A stretch of 64,000 nt of DNA from Pseudomonas sp. CCC3.1 (GCF_034347405.1 NZ_CP133778.1:5492501-5556500), one strand, 5' to 3'. Positions 8,550-17,029 are shown, numbered from the stretch's first letter. Program-made: numbers and translations. The notes: generated from the letters alone by a model not told the origin.

Positions 8550-11306
8550 ATGCCTTCCCTGCATCGACACACGCCTTCACTGTCCGCTCTCGATCCCAAA
8601 GGCGCCTGCATCCGCACGGTGGCCTACCATCGTGTGCGTGCTGAGGATGCCCCTGTCGCTCGCATCACTCGCCAGGTGTTCGGCAGCACGGGCTTTTTGC
8701 AGCAACAATGGGACCCGCGTCTGCAGGCCTTGCACGCAACAGATGCCGATGTAGAACCCACTATCAGCCACCGTTACAGCGTGTCCGGGCAGGTGTTGCG
8801 CGTCGACAGTGTCGATGCCGGATGGCGTGTATCGCTGCTGGGCTGTGCCGGTCAGCCGGTTCAACACTGGGATGCTCGTGGTGGTCTGCAACGCTATGAA
8901 TACGATCACCTGCTCAGGCCGATTGCAGTGTTTGAGCAGGCGCACAATGACCCCTCTGAACGCTGCGTCGAGTACCTGACGTATGCCGCCATGACACCTG
9001 AACACGCGGCACTTAATCGCAGCGGACGGCTGCTGCGTCATGAGGACCCGGCGGGGTGTGTGTACCACGATCATTACGGGCTCAATGGCGCCGTCACGGG
9101 GCAGTCTCGGCGTTTTTTAACGGCGCACACGCCCGTCGATTGGCCTGTGCAAGAAAGCGCGCGCGCGTTGTTGCTGGCGTCGCAGACCTTCACCAGTGCG
9201 TGGCGTTACAGCGCGTTGGGTGACGTGCTGGAGCAGAGTGATGCCAAACAGAACAGGCGGTTTTTCGACTACACGATAGGCGGCGAGTTGACCCGGATAA
9301 CGCTGCAATTGAGCAGTGGCAAACGCAAGGTGCTGGTGGATCAACGGGTTTATAACGCGCAAGGCCAGTTGACCTCCGAGCGGGCCGGAAACGGAACAGT
9401 CAGCGTGTCCCGCTACGATGCGCTCGATGGCCGTTTGCAACGGCAGCAGGTCTATCGGTCGCAGAAAATGGATAGCCTGTTGCAAGACCTTTCCTATGTG
9501 TATGACCGCGTCGGCAATGTGATCCGCATCCATGACGCGGCCCAACCCACGGTCTGGTTCAGTAACGCCAAAATCGATGCCGTGAGCCAGTACCACTACG
9601 ACTCGCTGTCCCAGTTGATCAAGGCCTCTGGCCGTGAAAATGCTCAGAGCACCCGCGGGGCGGCGTTGCCGGGTGTGGTCTTGCCGGGCGCAACGCAAAA
9701 CACCTCTTGGGGGCAGTACACCCGTCATTACCACTACGATGCGGCGGGCAATGCGTTGCACATGCAGCACGTGCCCTCTACAGGCCAGGGTTATACCCAG
9801 CGCATGAGCGTGGCGGCGCGCAGCAATCACAGCGTAATGGAGGGCTCGCACGACAACCCGGGGCTGGGGAGTGGCTTTGATCTGTGCGGCAATCAGCAGA
9901 CGTTGGTCGCGGGGCAGGCGATGAGTTGGAACGTGCGTCAACAACTGACGCAGGTGACACAAGTGCTGCGTGAGGACGGTGGTCACGATGAGGAGCTATA
10001 CACCTACGATGCGGCGGGTCAACGTGTCCTCAAACGGCGGTTGAGCAAGGCCAAAAGCCTGACACACACCCGCGAAGTCATGTATTTGCCGGGGCTTGAA
10101 CTGCGCCGCGATCACGCCACTGGGCAATGGCTCTGCGTGCTGTCGATCGAGGCCGGGCGCACCACCGTCAGGGCGTTGCAATGGGAGCAGCAGCGGCCTG
10201 CGCACAGGGACGATGAGCAATTGCGCTTCAGCCTGTCGGACATGACGGGCAGTTGCACCGTGGAGCTTGATGAGCAGGCCGCGTTGATCAGTCAGGAGGG
10301 CTACTACCCTTTTGGCGGCACGGCCTGGTGGGCGGCCAACAGTGCGATTGAAGCCACCGTCAAAACCATTCGTTACTCGGGTAAGGAACGCGATGCCTCG
10401 GGCCTGTATTACTACGGTTATCGCTACTACGCGCCGTGGTTGCAACGCTGGCTGAGCCCGGACCCCGGTGGCGCCATTGATGGGCTGAATGTGTATGGGT
10501 TTGTGGGTAATGATCCGATAGGCCATGTGGATACCGATGGGCAGATCAAGAGACGAGCGGATGGCAGCGTGATTCCCGAAGCGGCCGGGTCTGAAGCTGA
10601 ACACGCCACGCACAGCGAGGGGGCGAGGCCACCCCCTTCACGGGCCCCGTCGCTCAGTGATTTTGATGTGGGTCTGTTCTCGGCCCCGTCTTCACCTACG
10701 CCATCTCTGAGTGATTTTGATCTCAATTTGTTGTCACCCCCCAGCTTGCAGGCGCAATACGACGCCATCGTGGGCTCATTGGCCACCGCTGGCGTTCAAC
10801 CGCAGCCGAGTACGTCTTCCCAGAGCCTCTTCAAGATGCCCGCGGTGCCAGCACCAAAGCGTTTTCAGTGCAGTGCTCCTGACTGCAATAAAAGCTTTAC
10901 CAGCAACCACAATCTGATAAACCACGCCCGCACTCATACGGGCGATAAGCCCCACACGTGCGCTGAACCTGGATGCACAAAAAGCTTTACGCAGGCCGCT
11001 AATCTGAAGAAGCACCAGCGATCTCATACCGGCGATAAACCTCACTCATGCTCTGAGCCTGGATGCGCAAAAAGTTTTACGCTCAAGCAACATCTAAAGC
11101 TGCACCAGCGGACTCACACAGGTGATACACCGCACTCATGCCCTGAACCTGGCTGCACAAAAAGCTTTACAGATTCGAGCAACCTCAAGCGGCATCGACT
11201 GACTCACACACAAGCAGCACGTCTCTGGTGCGGTGCTCCGGGTTGTTACAAGACGTACACCTTGCAGGGCAATCTGACTCAGCACAAACGCAAGAGCGGT
11301 CATTAA
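8550..11306 (+). CDS. Second RHS/TccC-like protein with tandem SLSDFD motifs and five C2H2 zinc fingers
   Basis: 918 residues and a clear paralogue of the preceding gene: N-terminus MPSLHRHTPSLSALDPKG against MTSLHARTPTLAVIEPRG, same YD motifs, same core RYSGKERDASGLYYYGYRYY. The autoprotease stretch runs from D638 (DPGGAIDGLNVYGFVGNDP) to D661. The variable C-terminus differs: a basic KRR patch, a Glu/His/Pro/Ser-rich stretch, two copies of SLSDFD plus hydrophobics (700-711, 718-729), the shared linker PQPSTSSQ, then five C2H2 fingers (771-918). I chose ATG 8550 by alignment to the paralogue; an open frame from TTG/ATG codons upstream also exists and its ribosome site is weak. Only 178 bases separate the two genes. 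There is no immunity gene before the terminator. Host-directed effector function is inferred. Confidence 0.9.
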   Translation: MPSLHRHTPSLSALDPKGACIRTVAYHRVRAEDAPVARITRQVFGSTGFLQQQWDPRLQALHATDADVEPTISHRYSVSGQVLRVDSVDAGWRVSLLGCAGQPVQHWDARGGLQRYEYDHLLRPIAVFEQAHNDPSERCVEYLTYAAMTPEHAALNRSGRLLRHEDPAGCVYHDHYGLNGAVTGQSRRFLTAHTPVDWPVQESARALLLASQTFTSAWRYSALGDVLEQSDAKQNRRFFDYTIGGELTRITLQLSSGKRKVLVDQRVYNAQGQLTSERAGNGTVSVSRYDALDGRLQRQQVYRSQKMDSLLQDLSYVYDRVGNVIRIHDAAQPTVWFSNAKIDAVSQYHYDSLSQLIKASGRENAQSTRGAALPGVVLPGATQNTSWGQYTRHYHYDAAGNALHMQHVPSTGQGYTQRMSVAARSNHSVMEGSHDNPGLGSGFDLCGNQQTLVAGQAMSWNVRQQLTQVTQVLREDGGHDEELYTYDAAGQRVLKRRLSKAKSLTHTREVMYLPGLELRRDHATGQWLCVLSIEAGRTTVRALQWEQQRPAHRDDEQLRFSLSDMTGSCTVELDEQAALISQEGYYPFGGTAWWAANSAIEATVKTIRYSGKERDASGLYYYGYRYYAPWLQRWLSPDPGGAIDGLNVYGFVGNDPIGHVDTDGQIKRRADGSVIPEAAGSEAEHATHSEGARPPPSRAPSLSDFDVGLFSAPSSPTPSLSDFDLNLLSPPSLQAQYDAIVGSLATAGVQPQPSTSSQSLFKMPAVPAPKRFQCSAPDCNKSFTSNHNLINHARTHTGDKPHTCAEPGCTKSFTQAANLKKHQRSHTGDKPHSCSEPGCAKSFTLKQHLKLHQRTHTGDTPHSCPEPGCTKSFTDSSNLKRHRLTHTQAARLWCGAPGCYKTYTLQGNLTQHKRKSGH
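10647..10736 (+). other. Tandem acidic-hydrophobic motif (activation-domain-like)
   Basis: Residues 700-729 contain PSLSDFDVGLFS and PSLSDFDLNLLS with an 18-residue period, separated by APSSPT. At the DNA level AGTGATTTTGAT is exactly repeated. Asp flanked by Phe/Leu in a Ser/Pro-rich context resembles minimal eukaryotic acidic activation motifs such as VP16 DFDLDML. The functional reading is inference; the repeat is directly visible. Confidence 0.8.
10860..11303 (+). other. Five-finger C2H2 array in second RHS protein
   Basis: Residues 771-918. All five fingers are C-x4-C. Fingers 1-4 end H-x3-H and are followed by THTGDKP, SHTGDKP, THTGDTP and THTQAAR. Finger 5 is atypical with H912-x5-H918 at the extreme C-terminus. 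Repeats read PHTCAEPGCTKSFTQAANL and PHSCPEPGCTKSFTDSSNL, so the array looks recently amplified. Its predicted recognition helices differ from those of the first protein. Confidence 0.93.
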
Positions 11307-11330
11307 TCAATCTCACGGCCCGGCGCCCAT

Positions 11331-11372
11331 AAAAAAACCTCGCCTCCCTGTGACAGGAGGCGAGGTTTTTTA
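11331..11372. terminator. Bidirectional Rho-independent terminator
   Basis: Perfect 10-base stem CCTCGCCTCC (11338-11347) / GGAGGCGAGG (11356-11365), with an A-run on the left and a T-run on the right. It can end the RHS transcript on the plus strand and the spu operon (spuH end at 11383) on the minus strand. Confidence 0.93.
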
Positions 11373-11382
11373 TATCGCTGTC

Positions 11383-12273
11383 TTAAACCGCGTTTGGCGT
11401 TTGTGGACGGCGTACATCGGGTTGTTTCCAGGACTCGGCCGCCGATTCTTCGATGGCTTGCTGGATGGCCTTTTTGCGGTGTTCTTCGGCACGACGGCTG
11501 AAGAACCACACCAGGAAGGTCACCAGCGACACCGCCAGCAGGATCAGGCTGGCCACGGCGTTGATCTCGGGCTTAACCCCCAGACGTACCGCCGAGAACA
11601 CTTCCATCGGCAAGGTGGTGGAACCCGGACCGGACACAAAGCTGGCCAGTACCAAGTCGTCCAGCGACAGGGCAAAGGACATCATGCCGCCCGCTGCCAG
11701 CGATGGAGCGATCATCGGGATGGTGATCAAAAAGAACACTTTCCAGGGCTTGGCGCCCAGGTCCATGGCCGCTTCTTCGATCGACAGGTCCAGTTCACGC
11801 AGACGCGCCGACACCACAACCGCCACATAGGCCGCACAGAACGTGGTGTGAGCAATCCAGATGGTGACGATGCCGCGCTCTTGCGGCCAGCCAATCATCT
11901 GCGCCATGGCCACGAACAGCAGCAACAGCGACAGACCGGTGATCACCTCTGGCATCACCAGCGGTGCCGTCACTAGGCCGCCGAACAGCGTGCGGCCCTT
12001 GAAGTGGCTGATGCGCGTAAGCACGAACGCCGCCAATGTGCCCAGCGCGACCGCTGCAATCGCCGTGTAACAGGCGATTTCCAGCGAGCGCATCACCGAG
12101 CCCATCAGTTGGGTGTTGTCGAGCAGGCCGGTGTACCACTTCAGAGACCAGCCGCCCCATACCGTCACCAGTTTGGAGGCGTTGAAGGAGTAGATCACCA
12201 GGATCAGCATCGGCAGGTAGATGAACAACAGCCCCGCCACCAACATAAAGCTAGAGAAACGGATGCGGTTCAT
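11383..12273 (-). CDS. spuH: SpuH/PotI polyamine ABC transporter permease
   Basis: 296 residues with about six membrane helices and the binding-protein-dependent permease EAA loop (IEEAAMDLGAKPWKVFFLIT). It is the second inner-membrane channel subunit of the putrescine/spermidine importer. ATG 12273 overlaps the stop of spuG (ATGA), implying translational coupling. Last gene of the polyamine operon, ending at the bidirectional terminator. The assignment rests on order, matching P. aeruginosa spuFGH, and on similarity to PotI. Confidence 0.93.
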   Translation of the reverse strand: MNRIRFSSFMLVAGLLFIYLPMLILVIYSFNASKLVTVWGGWSLKWYTGLLDNTQLMGSVMRSLEIACYTAIAAVALGTLAAFVLTRISHFKGRTLFGGLVTAPLVMPEVITGLSLLLLFVAMAQMIGWPQERGIVTIWIAHTTFCAAYVAVVVSARLRELDLSIEEAAMDLGAKPWKVFFLITIPMIAPSLAAGGMMSFALSLDDLVLASFVSGPGSTTLPMEVFSAVRLGVKPEINAVASLILLAVSLVTFLVWFFSRRAEEHRKKAIQQAIEESAAESWKQPDVRRPQTPNAV

Positions 12274-13190
12274 ATCTTGCCCTCCAGCTCTTTAGCCTGG
12301 CTGCGGTTGAACAGAATGATGGGCACGATCAGGATCGCCAGCATGACCACGGCAAGCGCAGAGGCTACCGGCCAGTCACGGTTGTTGAAGAACTCTTGCC
12401 ACAACACTTTACCGATCATCAGGGTTTCCGGGCCGCCCAGCAGTTCCGGGATCACGAACTCACCGACCACCGGGATAAACACCAGCATGCAGCCAGCGAT
12501 GATGCCGTTTTTGGACAGCGGAACGGTGATTTTCCAGAAGCTGTTGATGGTGCTCGAACCCAGGTCAGACGCGGCTTCCAGCAAGCTGTGGTCGTGTTTT
12601 ACCAGGTTGGCGTACAGCGGCAGGATCATAAACGGCAGGTACGAGTACACAATGCCGATATACACCGCAATGTTGGTATTGAGGATCTGCAAGGGTTGGT
12701 CGATCCAGCCCATCGACATCAAGAAGCCATTGAGCAACCCGTTATTGCTGAGGATGCCCATCCACGCGTAAACGCGGATCAGGATCGCGGTCCAGGTCGG
12801 CATCATGATCAGCAGCACCAGTACGGTCTGCATCTCTTTGCGCGCATTGGCGATGGCGTAGGCCATCGGATAACCGATCAGCAGGCACAACAGCGTGCTG
12901 AAGAAGGCCATCTTCAGCGAGCCCAGGTAAGCGGCGATGTACAACTCATCGTCGCCCAGCATGGCGTAGTTGCCCAGGTTCAGCAGCAACTGAACTTTTT
13001 GGTCAACGTAGCTGTAGATCTCGGTGTAAGGCGGAATCGCGACGTCTGCTTCAGCAAAGCTGATCTTCAGAACGATGAAGAACGGCAGCATGAAAAACAG
13101 AAACAGCCACAGGAATGGAATCCCGATGACCATATGGCGGCCACCGGGGGTTATTCGTTGCAGTCGGCGTTTAAGCTTTCGCATGTTCAT
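12270..13190 (-). CDS. spuG: SpuG/PotH polyamine ABC transporter permease
   Basis: 306 residues from ATG 13190, which overlaps the spuF stop as ATGA. An upstream in-frame ATG at 13226 lies inside spuF and is less likely. It has a cytoplasmic basic start (MNMRKLKRRLQRI), then a strongly hydrophobic helix (IPFLWLFLFFMLPFFIVL) and the permease EAA loop (LLEAASDLGSSTINSFWKIT). It forms the transmembrane pore with SpuH. Confidence 0.93.
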   Translation of the reverse strand: MNMRKLKRRLQRITPGGRHMVIGIPFLWLFLFFMLPFFIVLKISFAEADVAIPPYTEIYSYVDQKVQLLLNLGNYAMLGDDELYIAAYLGSLKMAFFSTLLCLLIGYPMAYAIANARKEMQTVLVLLIMMPTWTAILIRVYAWMGILSNNGLLNGFLMSMGWIDQPLQILNTNIAVYIGIVYSYLPFMILPLYANLVKHDHSLLEAASDLGSSTINSFWKITVPLSKNGIIAGCMLVFIPVVGEFVIPELLGGPETLMIGKVLWQEFFNNRDWPVASALAVVMLAILIVPIILFNRSQAKELEGKI

Positions 13191-14329
13191 GAGCGCAATA
13201 CCACGCCGCTGTCGTCTTCCCACCACACGTAGACTTCATCGTCCCAGGTCGGACGTGCGCCACGGCGTTCGGCGTTGGCCACGAATGATTGCACCAGCTT
13301 GCCGCCAGGCAATTCAACGTAGAACACCGAGTGCCCGCCCAGGTAGGCGATGTCGTGCACCTTGCCGCGCGACCAGTTGTATTCGTAGGTCGGCTTTTCG
13401 GTGGTCACCAGCATTTTTTCCGGCCGAATCGCGTAGGTGGTGTGTTTGTCTTCCACCGAGGTGGTCACGCCGTGGCCGACGTAAATGTCGTTCTCCAGCT
13501 CCGGGCATTTGATGCGTGCGTAGCCTTCGGCGTCGTCGACCACTTCACCGTCGAACAGGTTGACGTTGCCGATGAACTCACACACCAGACGGCTGACCGG
13601 GGTTTCATAAATGTCGATCGGGCTGCCGATCTGGGCGATCCAGCCCAGGTGCATGATCGCGATGCGCTGGGCCATGGTCATGGCCTCTTCCTGATCGTGA
13701 GTCACCATGACGCACGTCACGCCAACGCGCTCGATGATTTCCACCAGTTCGAGTTGCATCTGCGAACGCAGTTTTTTGTCCAGTGCGCCCATCGGCTCGT
13801 CGAGCAGCAGCAATTTAGGGCGTTTGGCCAGCGAACGGGCCAAGGCCACACGCTGGCGCTGACCGCCCGACAATTGATGCGGCTTGCGCTTGGCGTACTG
13901 GGTCATGTGCACCAGCTTGAGCATCTCGCCCACGCGGGCATCGATCTCGGCGTTGGACATTTTGTCCTGCTTGAGGCCGAAAGCGATGTTTTGAGCCACG
14001 GTCATGTGCGGGAACAAGGCGTAGGACTGAAACATCATGTTGATCGGCCGCTCGTAGGGCGGCAGGTCTGTGATGTCTACGCCATCCAGGAAAATACGAC
14101 CTTCTGTTGGGCGCTCGAAACCGGCGAGCATGCGCAGCAAGGTGGATTTGCCCGATCCCGATCCGCCGAGCAAGGCGAAGATTTCGCCTTTGTTGATTTC
14201 CAGGGACACATCGTCCACGGCAATCGTCTCGTCGAATTTTTTCGTGACCCGGTCGATTTTGACCAGCACCTGTTTAGGTGTCTGGTCGCCCTCGAGGGCT
14301 TTCTTATAGGCGCCGGAGGCAACAGCCAT
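13187..14329 (-). CDS. spuF: SpuF/PotG polyamine ABC transporter ATP-binding protein
   Basis: 380 residues. Walker A is GGSGSGKST, the Q-loop is in MMFQSYALFPHMTV, the signature is LSGGQRQRVALARSL, Walker B is LLLLDEPMGALD, and the switch is HDQEEA. A C-terminal TOBE-type regulatory domain covers about 300-380. It energises polyamine import through SpuG/SpuH. It follows spuE after about 70 bases and overlaps spuG by four. Confidence 0.95.
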   Translation of the reverse strand: MAVASGAYKKALEGDQTPKQVLVKIDRVTKKFDETIAVDDVSLEINKGEIFALLGGSGSGKSTLLRMLAGFERPTEGRIFLDGVDITDLPPYERPINMMFQSYALFPHMTVAQNIAFGLKQDKMSNAEIDARVGEMLKLVHMTQYAKRKPHQLSGGQRQRVALARSLAKRPKLLLLDEPMGALDKKLRSQMQLELVEIIERVGVTCVMVTHDQEEAMTMAQRIAIMHLGWIAQIGSPIDIYETPVSRLVCEFIGNVNLFDGEVVDDAEGYARIKCPELENDIYVGHGVTTSVEDKHTTYAIRPEKMLVTTEKPTYEYNWSRGKVHDIAYLGGHSVFYVELPGGKLVQSFVANAERRGARPTWDDEVYVWWEDDSGVVLRS

Positions 14330-14398
14330 TTACGAAACTCCCAACAAATTTAGCAGCCCGAGCAAGATGCTCAGGCCTTGGATAGGTGGTCTTGCGAG

Positions 14399-15493
14399 CT
14401 ATTTACCCGTCTTGACCTTGGTCCACGAACGCGTCATCAGACGCTGAATGTTCGGGGGCAGTTCGGTCGAAACGTAAGTCTTGTCCAGCACCGCTTGGGT
14501 TGGGTAAACCGCTTCGTCGGTACGAATGGACTCATCCATCACCTTGTCGGACGCAGGATTGGGGTTGGCATAGCCAACATAATCACTGACCTGAGCGATC
14601 ACTTCAGGCTGGAGCAGGTAGTTGATGAATGCGTGAGCTTCCTTGACGTTGCCGGAGTCTTTTGGAATCGCCAGCATGTCAAACCAAAGGGCGCCGCCTT
14701 CCTTGGGAACGATGTAGGCGATGTTGACGCCCTTTTTAGCTTCGGCGGCGCGCGCCTTGGCCTGGAACACATCCCCCGAGAAACCGATCGCTACGCAGAT
14801 GTTGCCGTTGGCGAGGTCGGAGATGTATTTGGAAGAGTGGAAGTAGGTGACGTAAGGACGCACCGACAACAGGGTTGCTTCAGCTTTTTTGTAGTCTTTT
14901 GGGTCGGTGCTGTTGGCATTCAGGCCCAGATAATTGAGCACGGTCGGCATCATTTCATCGGCTGAATCCAGGAAGGCCACACCACATTGGGTCAGCTTCT
15001 TCATGTTCTCGGGTTTGAAGACCACGTCCCAAGAATCGATTTTGTCGACGCCAAGGACTTCTTTGACCTTGTCGACGTTGTAACCGATGCCATTGGTGCC
15101 CCACAGGTACGGCACGGCATACAGGTTGCCCGGGTCGTTTTGCTCAAGGCGCTTGAGCAAGGCCGGGTCCAGGTTGGAATAGTTGGGCAGCTGCGACTTG
15201 TCGAGCTTTTGGAACGCGCCCGCTTTGATCTGTTTGCCCAGGAAGTGGTTAGACGGAACGACCACGTCATAACCGGTACGGCCAGCCAGCAGCTTGCCTT
15301 CCAGGGTTTCGTTGGAGTCAAACACGTCATACACCGGCTTGATCCCGGTGGCCTTTTCAAAGTCGGCCAGGGTGTTCGGTGCGATGTAGTCCGACCAGTT
15401 ATAAATGTGCACGGTAGGTGCCGCTTGTACGCTGACGGCAAGCGCCAAACCAGCTCCGACCATCAAGGTCTTGCGAAACAAAGAATTAGACAC
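14399..15493 (-). CDS. spuE: SpuE-type polyamine periplasmic binding protein
   Basis: 364-residue PotF/SpuD/SpuE-family precursor with signal peptide MSNSLFRKTLMVGAGLALAV ending near VQA. The mature start VHIYNWSDYIAPNTL is diagnostic of the family. It captures putrescine or spermidine and delivers it to SpuFGH. By position it corresponds to P. aeruginosa SpuE (spermidine-preferring), but specificity cannot be read with certainty from the sequence. Confidence 0.9.
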   Translation of the reverse strand: MSNSLFRKTLMVGAGLALAVSVQAAPTVHIYNWSDYIAPNTLADFEKATGIKPVYDVFDSNETLEGKLLAGRTGYDVVVPSNHFLGKQIKAGAFQKLDKSQLPNYSNLDPALLKRLEQNDPGNLYAVPYLWGTNGIGYNVDKVKEVLGVDKIDSWDVVFKPENMKKLTQCGVAFLDSADEMMPTVLNYLGLNANSTDPKDYKKAEATLLSVRPYVTYFHSSKYISDLANGNICVAIGFSGDVFQAKARAAEAKKGVNIAYIVPKEGGALWFDMLAIPKDSGNVKEAHAFINYLLQPEVIAQVSDYVGYANPNPASDKVMDESIRTDEAVYPTQAVLDKTYVSTELPPNIQRLMTRSWTKVKTGK

Positions 15494-15651
15494 GTGGTGG
15501 TCCTCTAAATAGTTGGTCCTGAGTTGCCCGCGTCACACGGCAGCTGAGCCGCCAAAGACAAAACCGGCGCGCAACTTACCCTCGATAAACCTGCACAGCA
15601 AAGTTTTCTGCGATTTATTGCGATAACACACTGATCTCACATGAGATCTGA

Positions 15652-15723
15652 CCTGTAGGAGCGAGCTTGTCTCGCGATCTTTTGATCTTTTAAAAGATCG
15701 CGAGACAAGCTCGCTCCTACAGG
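15652..15723. repeat. REP palindrome, TAGGAGCGAGC type
   Basis: CCTGTAGGAGCGAGCTTGTC pairs with its reverse complement ending GAGCTCGCTCCTACAGG-like around a GATCTTTTGATC centre. It sits in the spuD-spuE spacer and may process or stabilise the operon mRNA, giving differential expression of the two binding proteins. Confidence 0.88.
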
Positions 15724-15732
15724 ATTGCCGTG

Positions 15733-16845
15733 TTACTTACCGGACTTGATTTTGGTCCAGCTGCGGGTCAACAAGCGCAAGGTTGCTGGCGGCAGGTCGC
15801 TGATCGCGTACAGGTGCGCTTTCACTTCATCGGATGGATAAATGCTCGGATCACCCGAGATGTCTTTATTCACCAGTGGTGTTGCAGCCTTGTTACCGTT
15901 CGGGAAACGCACGCTGTTAGTGATTTCAGCCATCACTTCCGGTTCCATCAGGTAGTTCATCCAAGCGTAAGCAGCCTCGACGTTTTCGGCATCTTTAGGG
16001 ATGGCGACCATGTCGTAGAAGCTACCTGCACCTTCTTTCGGAATCACGTACTGGAGTTTGACCTTGTCACCGGCTTCTTTAGCGCGAGTGATGGATTGCT
16101 CAAGGTCACCCGAGTAACCCACGGCGACGCAGATGTTGCCGTTGGCCAGGTCAGAGATGTACTTGGAGGAGTGGAAGTAAGCGATCGAAGGGCGAACCTT
16201 GAGAAACAGTTCTTCAGCTTTCTGCAGATCGTCTTTCTTCTGGCTGTTGGTCGGCAAGCCCAGGTAATGCAGCGCTACAGGCAGCATTTCGGTCGGCGAG
16301 TCGAGCACGCTGATGCCACAGCTTTTGAGTTTGGCTGCGTTTTCTGGCTTGAAGATCACGTCCCAGGAATCGATTTTGTCGATGCCCAGAGCGGCTTTGA
16401 CTTTCTCAGGGTTGTAGCCGATGCCAATGGTGCCCCACATGTAGGGGAACGCATATTTGTTACCCGGGTCACTGGCATCGCCAACGGCCTTGAGCAACGC
16501 AGGGTCGAGGTTTTTCCAGTTAGGCAGCTTGGACTTGTCCAGCTCCTGGTAAACCCCGGCCTTGATCTGCTTGGCCAGGAAATTGTTGGATGGCACGACG
16601 ATGTCGTAGCCGGACTTGCCCGCGAGCAACTTGGCCTCTAGGGTCTCGTTGCTGTCGAACACGTCGTAAACCACTTTGATACCGGTCTTGTCTTCGAACT
16701 TTTTGACGGTATCGGGTGCGATGTAATCGGACCAGTTGTAAATGTGCAGCACTTTATCGGCTGCCTGTGCTGCCCCGGCCATCACACCCATCAAGGACAG
16801 GGCGAGAAGGGTCATGCCCGCTTTTTTAAAACCTGATGCCTTCAT
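15733..16845 (-). CDS. spuD: SpuD-type putrescine periplasmic binding protein
   Basis: 370-residue precursor with signal peptide (KAGMTLLALSLMGVMAGAAQ then AADK). It shares the VLHIYNWSDYIAPDTV start and the family pattern FDSNETLEAKLLAGKSGYD with its neighbour. By position it matches SpuD, the putrescine-binding partner of the same ABC transporter. Two binding proteins with one membrane complex is the normal arrangement in Pseudomonas. It follows spuC after a 184-base spacer holding a small stem-loop (16953-16975). Confidence 0.9.
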   Translation of the reverse strand: MKASGFKKAGMTLLALSLMGVMAGAAQAADKVLHIYNWSDYIAPDTVKKFEDKTGIKVVYDVFDSNETLEAKLLAGKSGYDIVVPSNNFLAKQIKAGVYQELDKSKLPNWKNLDPALLKAVGDASDPGNKYAFPYMWGTIGIGYNPEKVKAALGIDKIDSWDVIFKPENAAKLKSCGISVLDSPTEMLPVALHYLGLPTNSQKKDDLQKAEELFLKVRPSIAYFHSSKYISDLANGNICVAVGYSGDLEQSITRAKEAGDKVKLQYVIPKEGAGSFYDMVAIPKDAENVEAAYAWMNYLMEPEVMAEITNSVRFPNGNKAATPLVNKDISGDPSIYPSDEVKAHLYAISDLPPATLRLLTRSWTKIKSGK

Positions 16846-16952
16846 CTGTAATGCTCCAATTGTTCTTTTAAACCACCGATTCAGCGACCTGTTATCAGGG
16901 TAACCAAAGCCGGGGGCTAGTCTGGCAAGATCCGGGGCAGGCTTTCAAGGGA

Positions 16953-16975
16953 AGAGCCTTGATTCCTAAGGCTCT
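16953..16975. other. Stem-loop in the spuC-spuD spacer
   Basis: Perfect 8-base arms AGAGCCTT (16953-16960) and AAGGCTCT (16968-16975) with a 7-base loop. No T-run follows on the minus strand, so it is more likely a processing or attenuation structure than a strong terminator. Confidence 0.45.
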
Positions 16976-17029
16976 AAGCGCAATTGCCTACATTAAAATT
17001 GCAGTTGTCTTGCGCTCAGAGCCTAGCAG

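Noticed and set aside
7943..11303. Zinc fingers as eukaryotic contamination or misassembly
   Set aside because: Both arrays are in frame with bacterial RHS cores, share the PQPxTSSQ linker, and occur in two diverged paralogues, which chance joining would not produce.
5702..11306. RHS genes as antibacterial T6SS effectors
   Set aside because: No PAAR or N-terminal T6SS adaptor region, no VgrG and no immunity gene nearby; the shell matches the shorter TccC type better. Not fully excluded.
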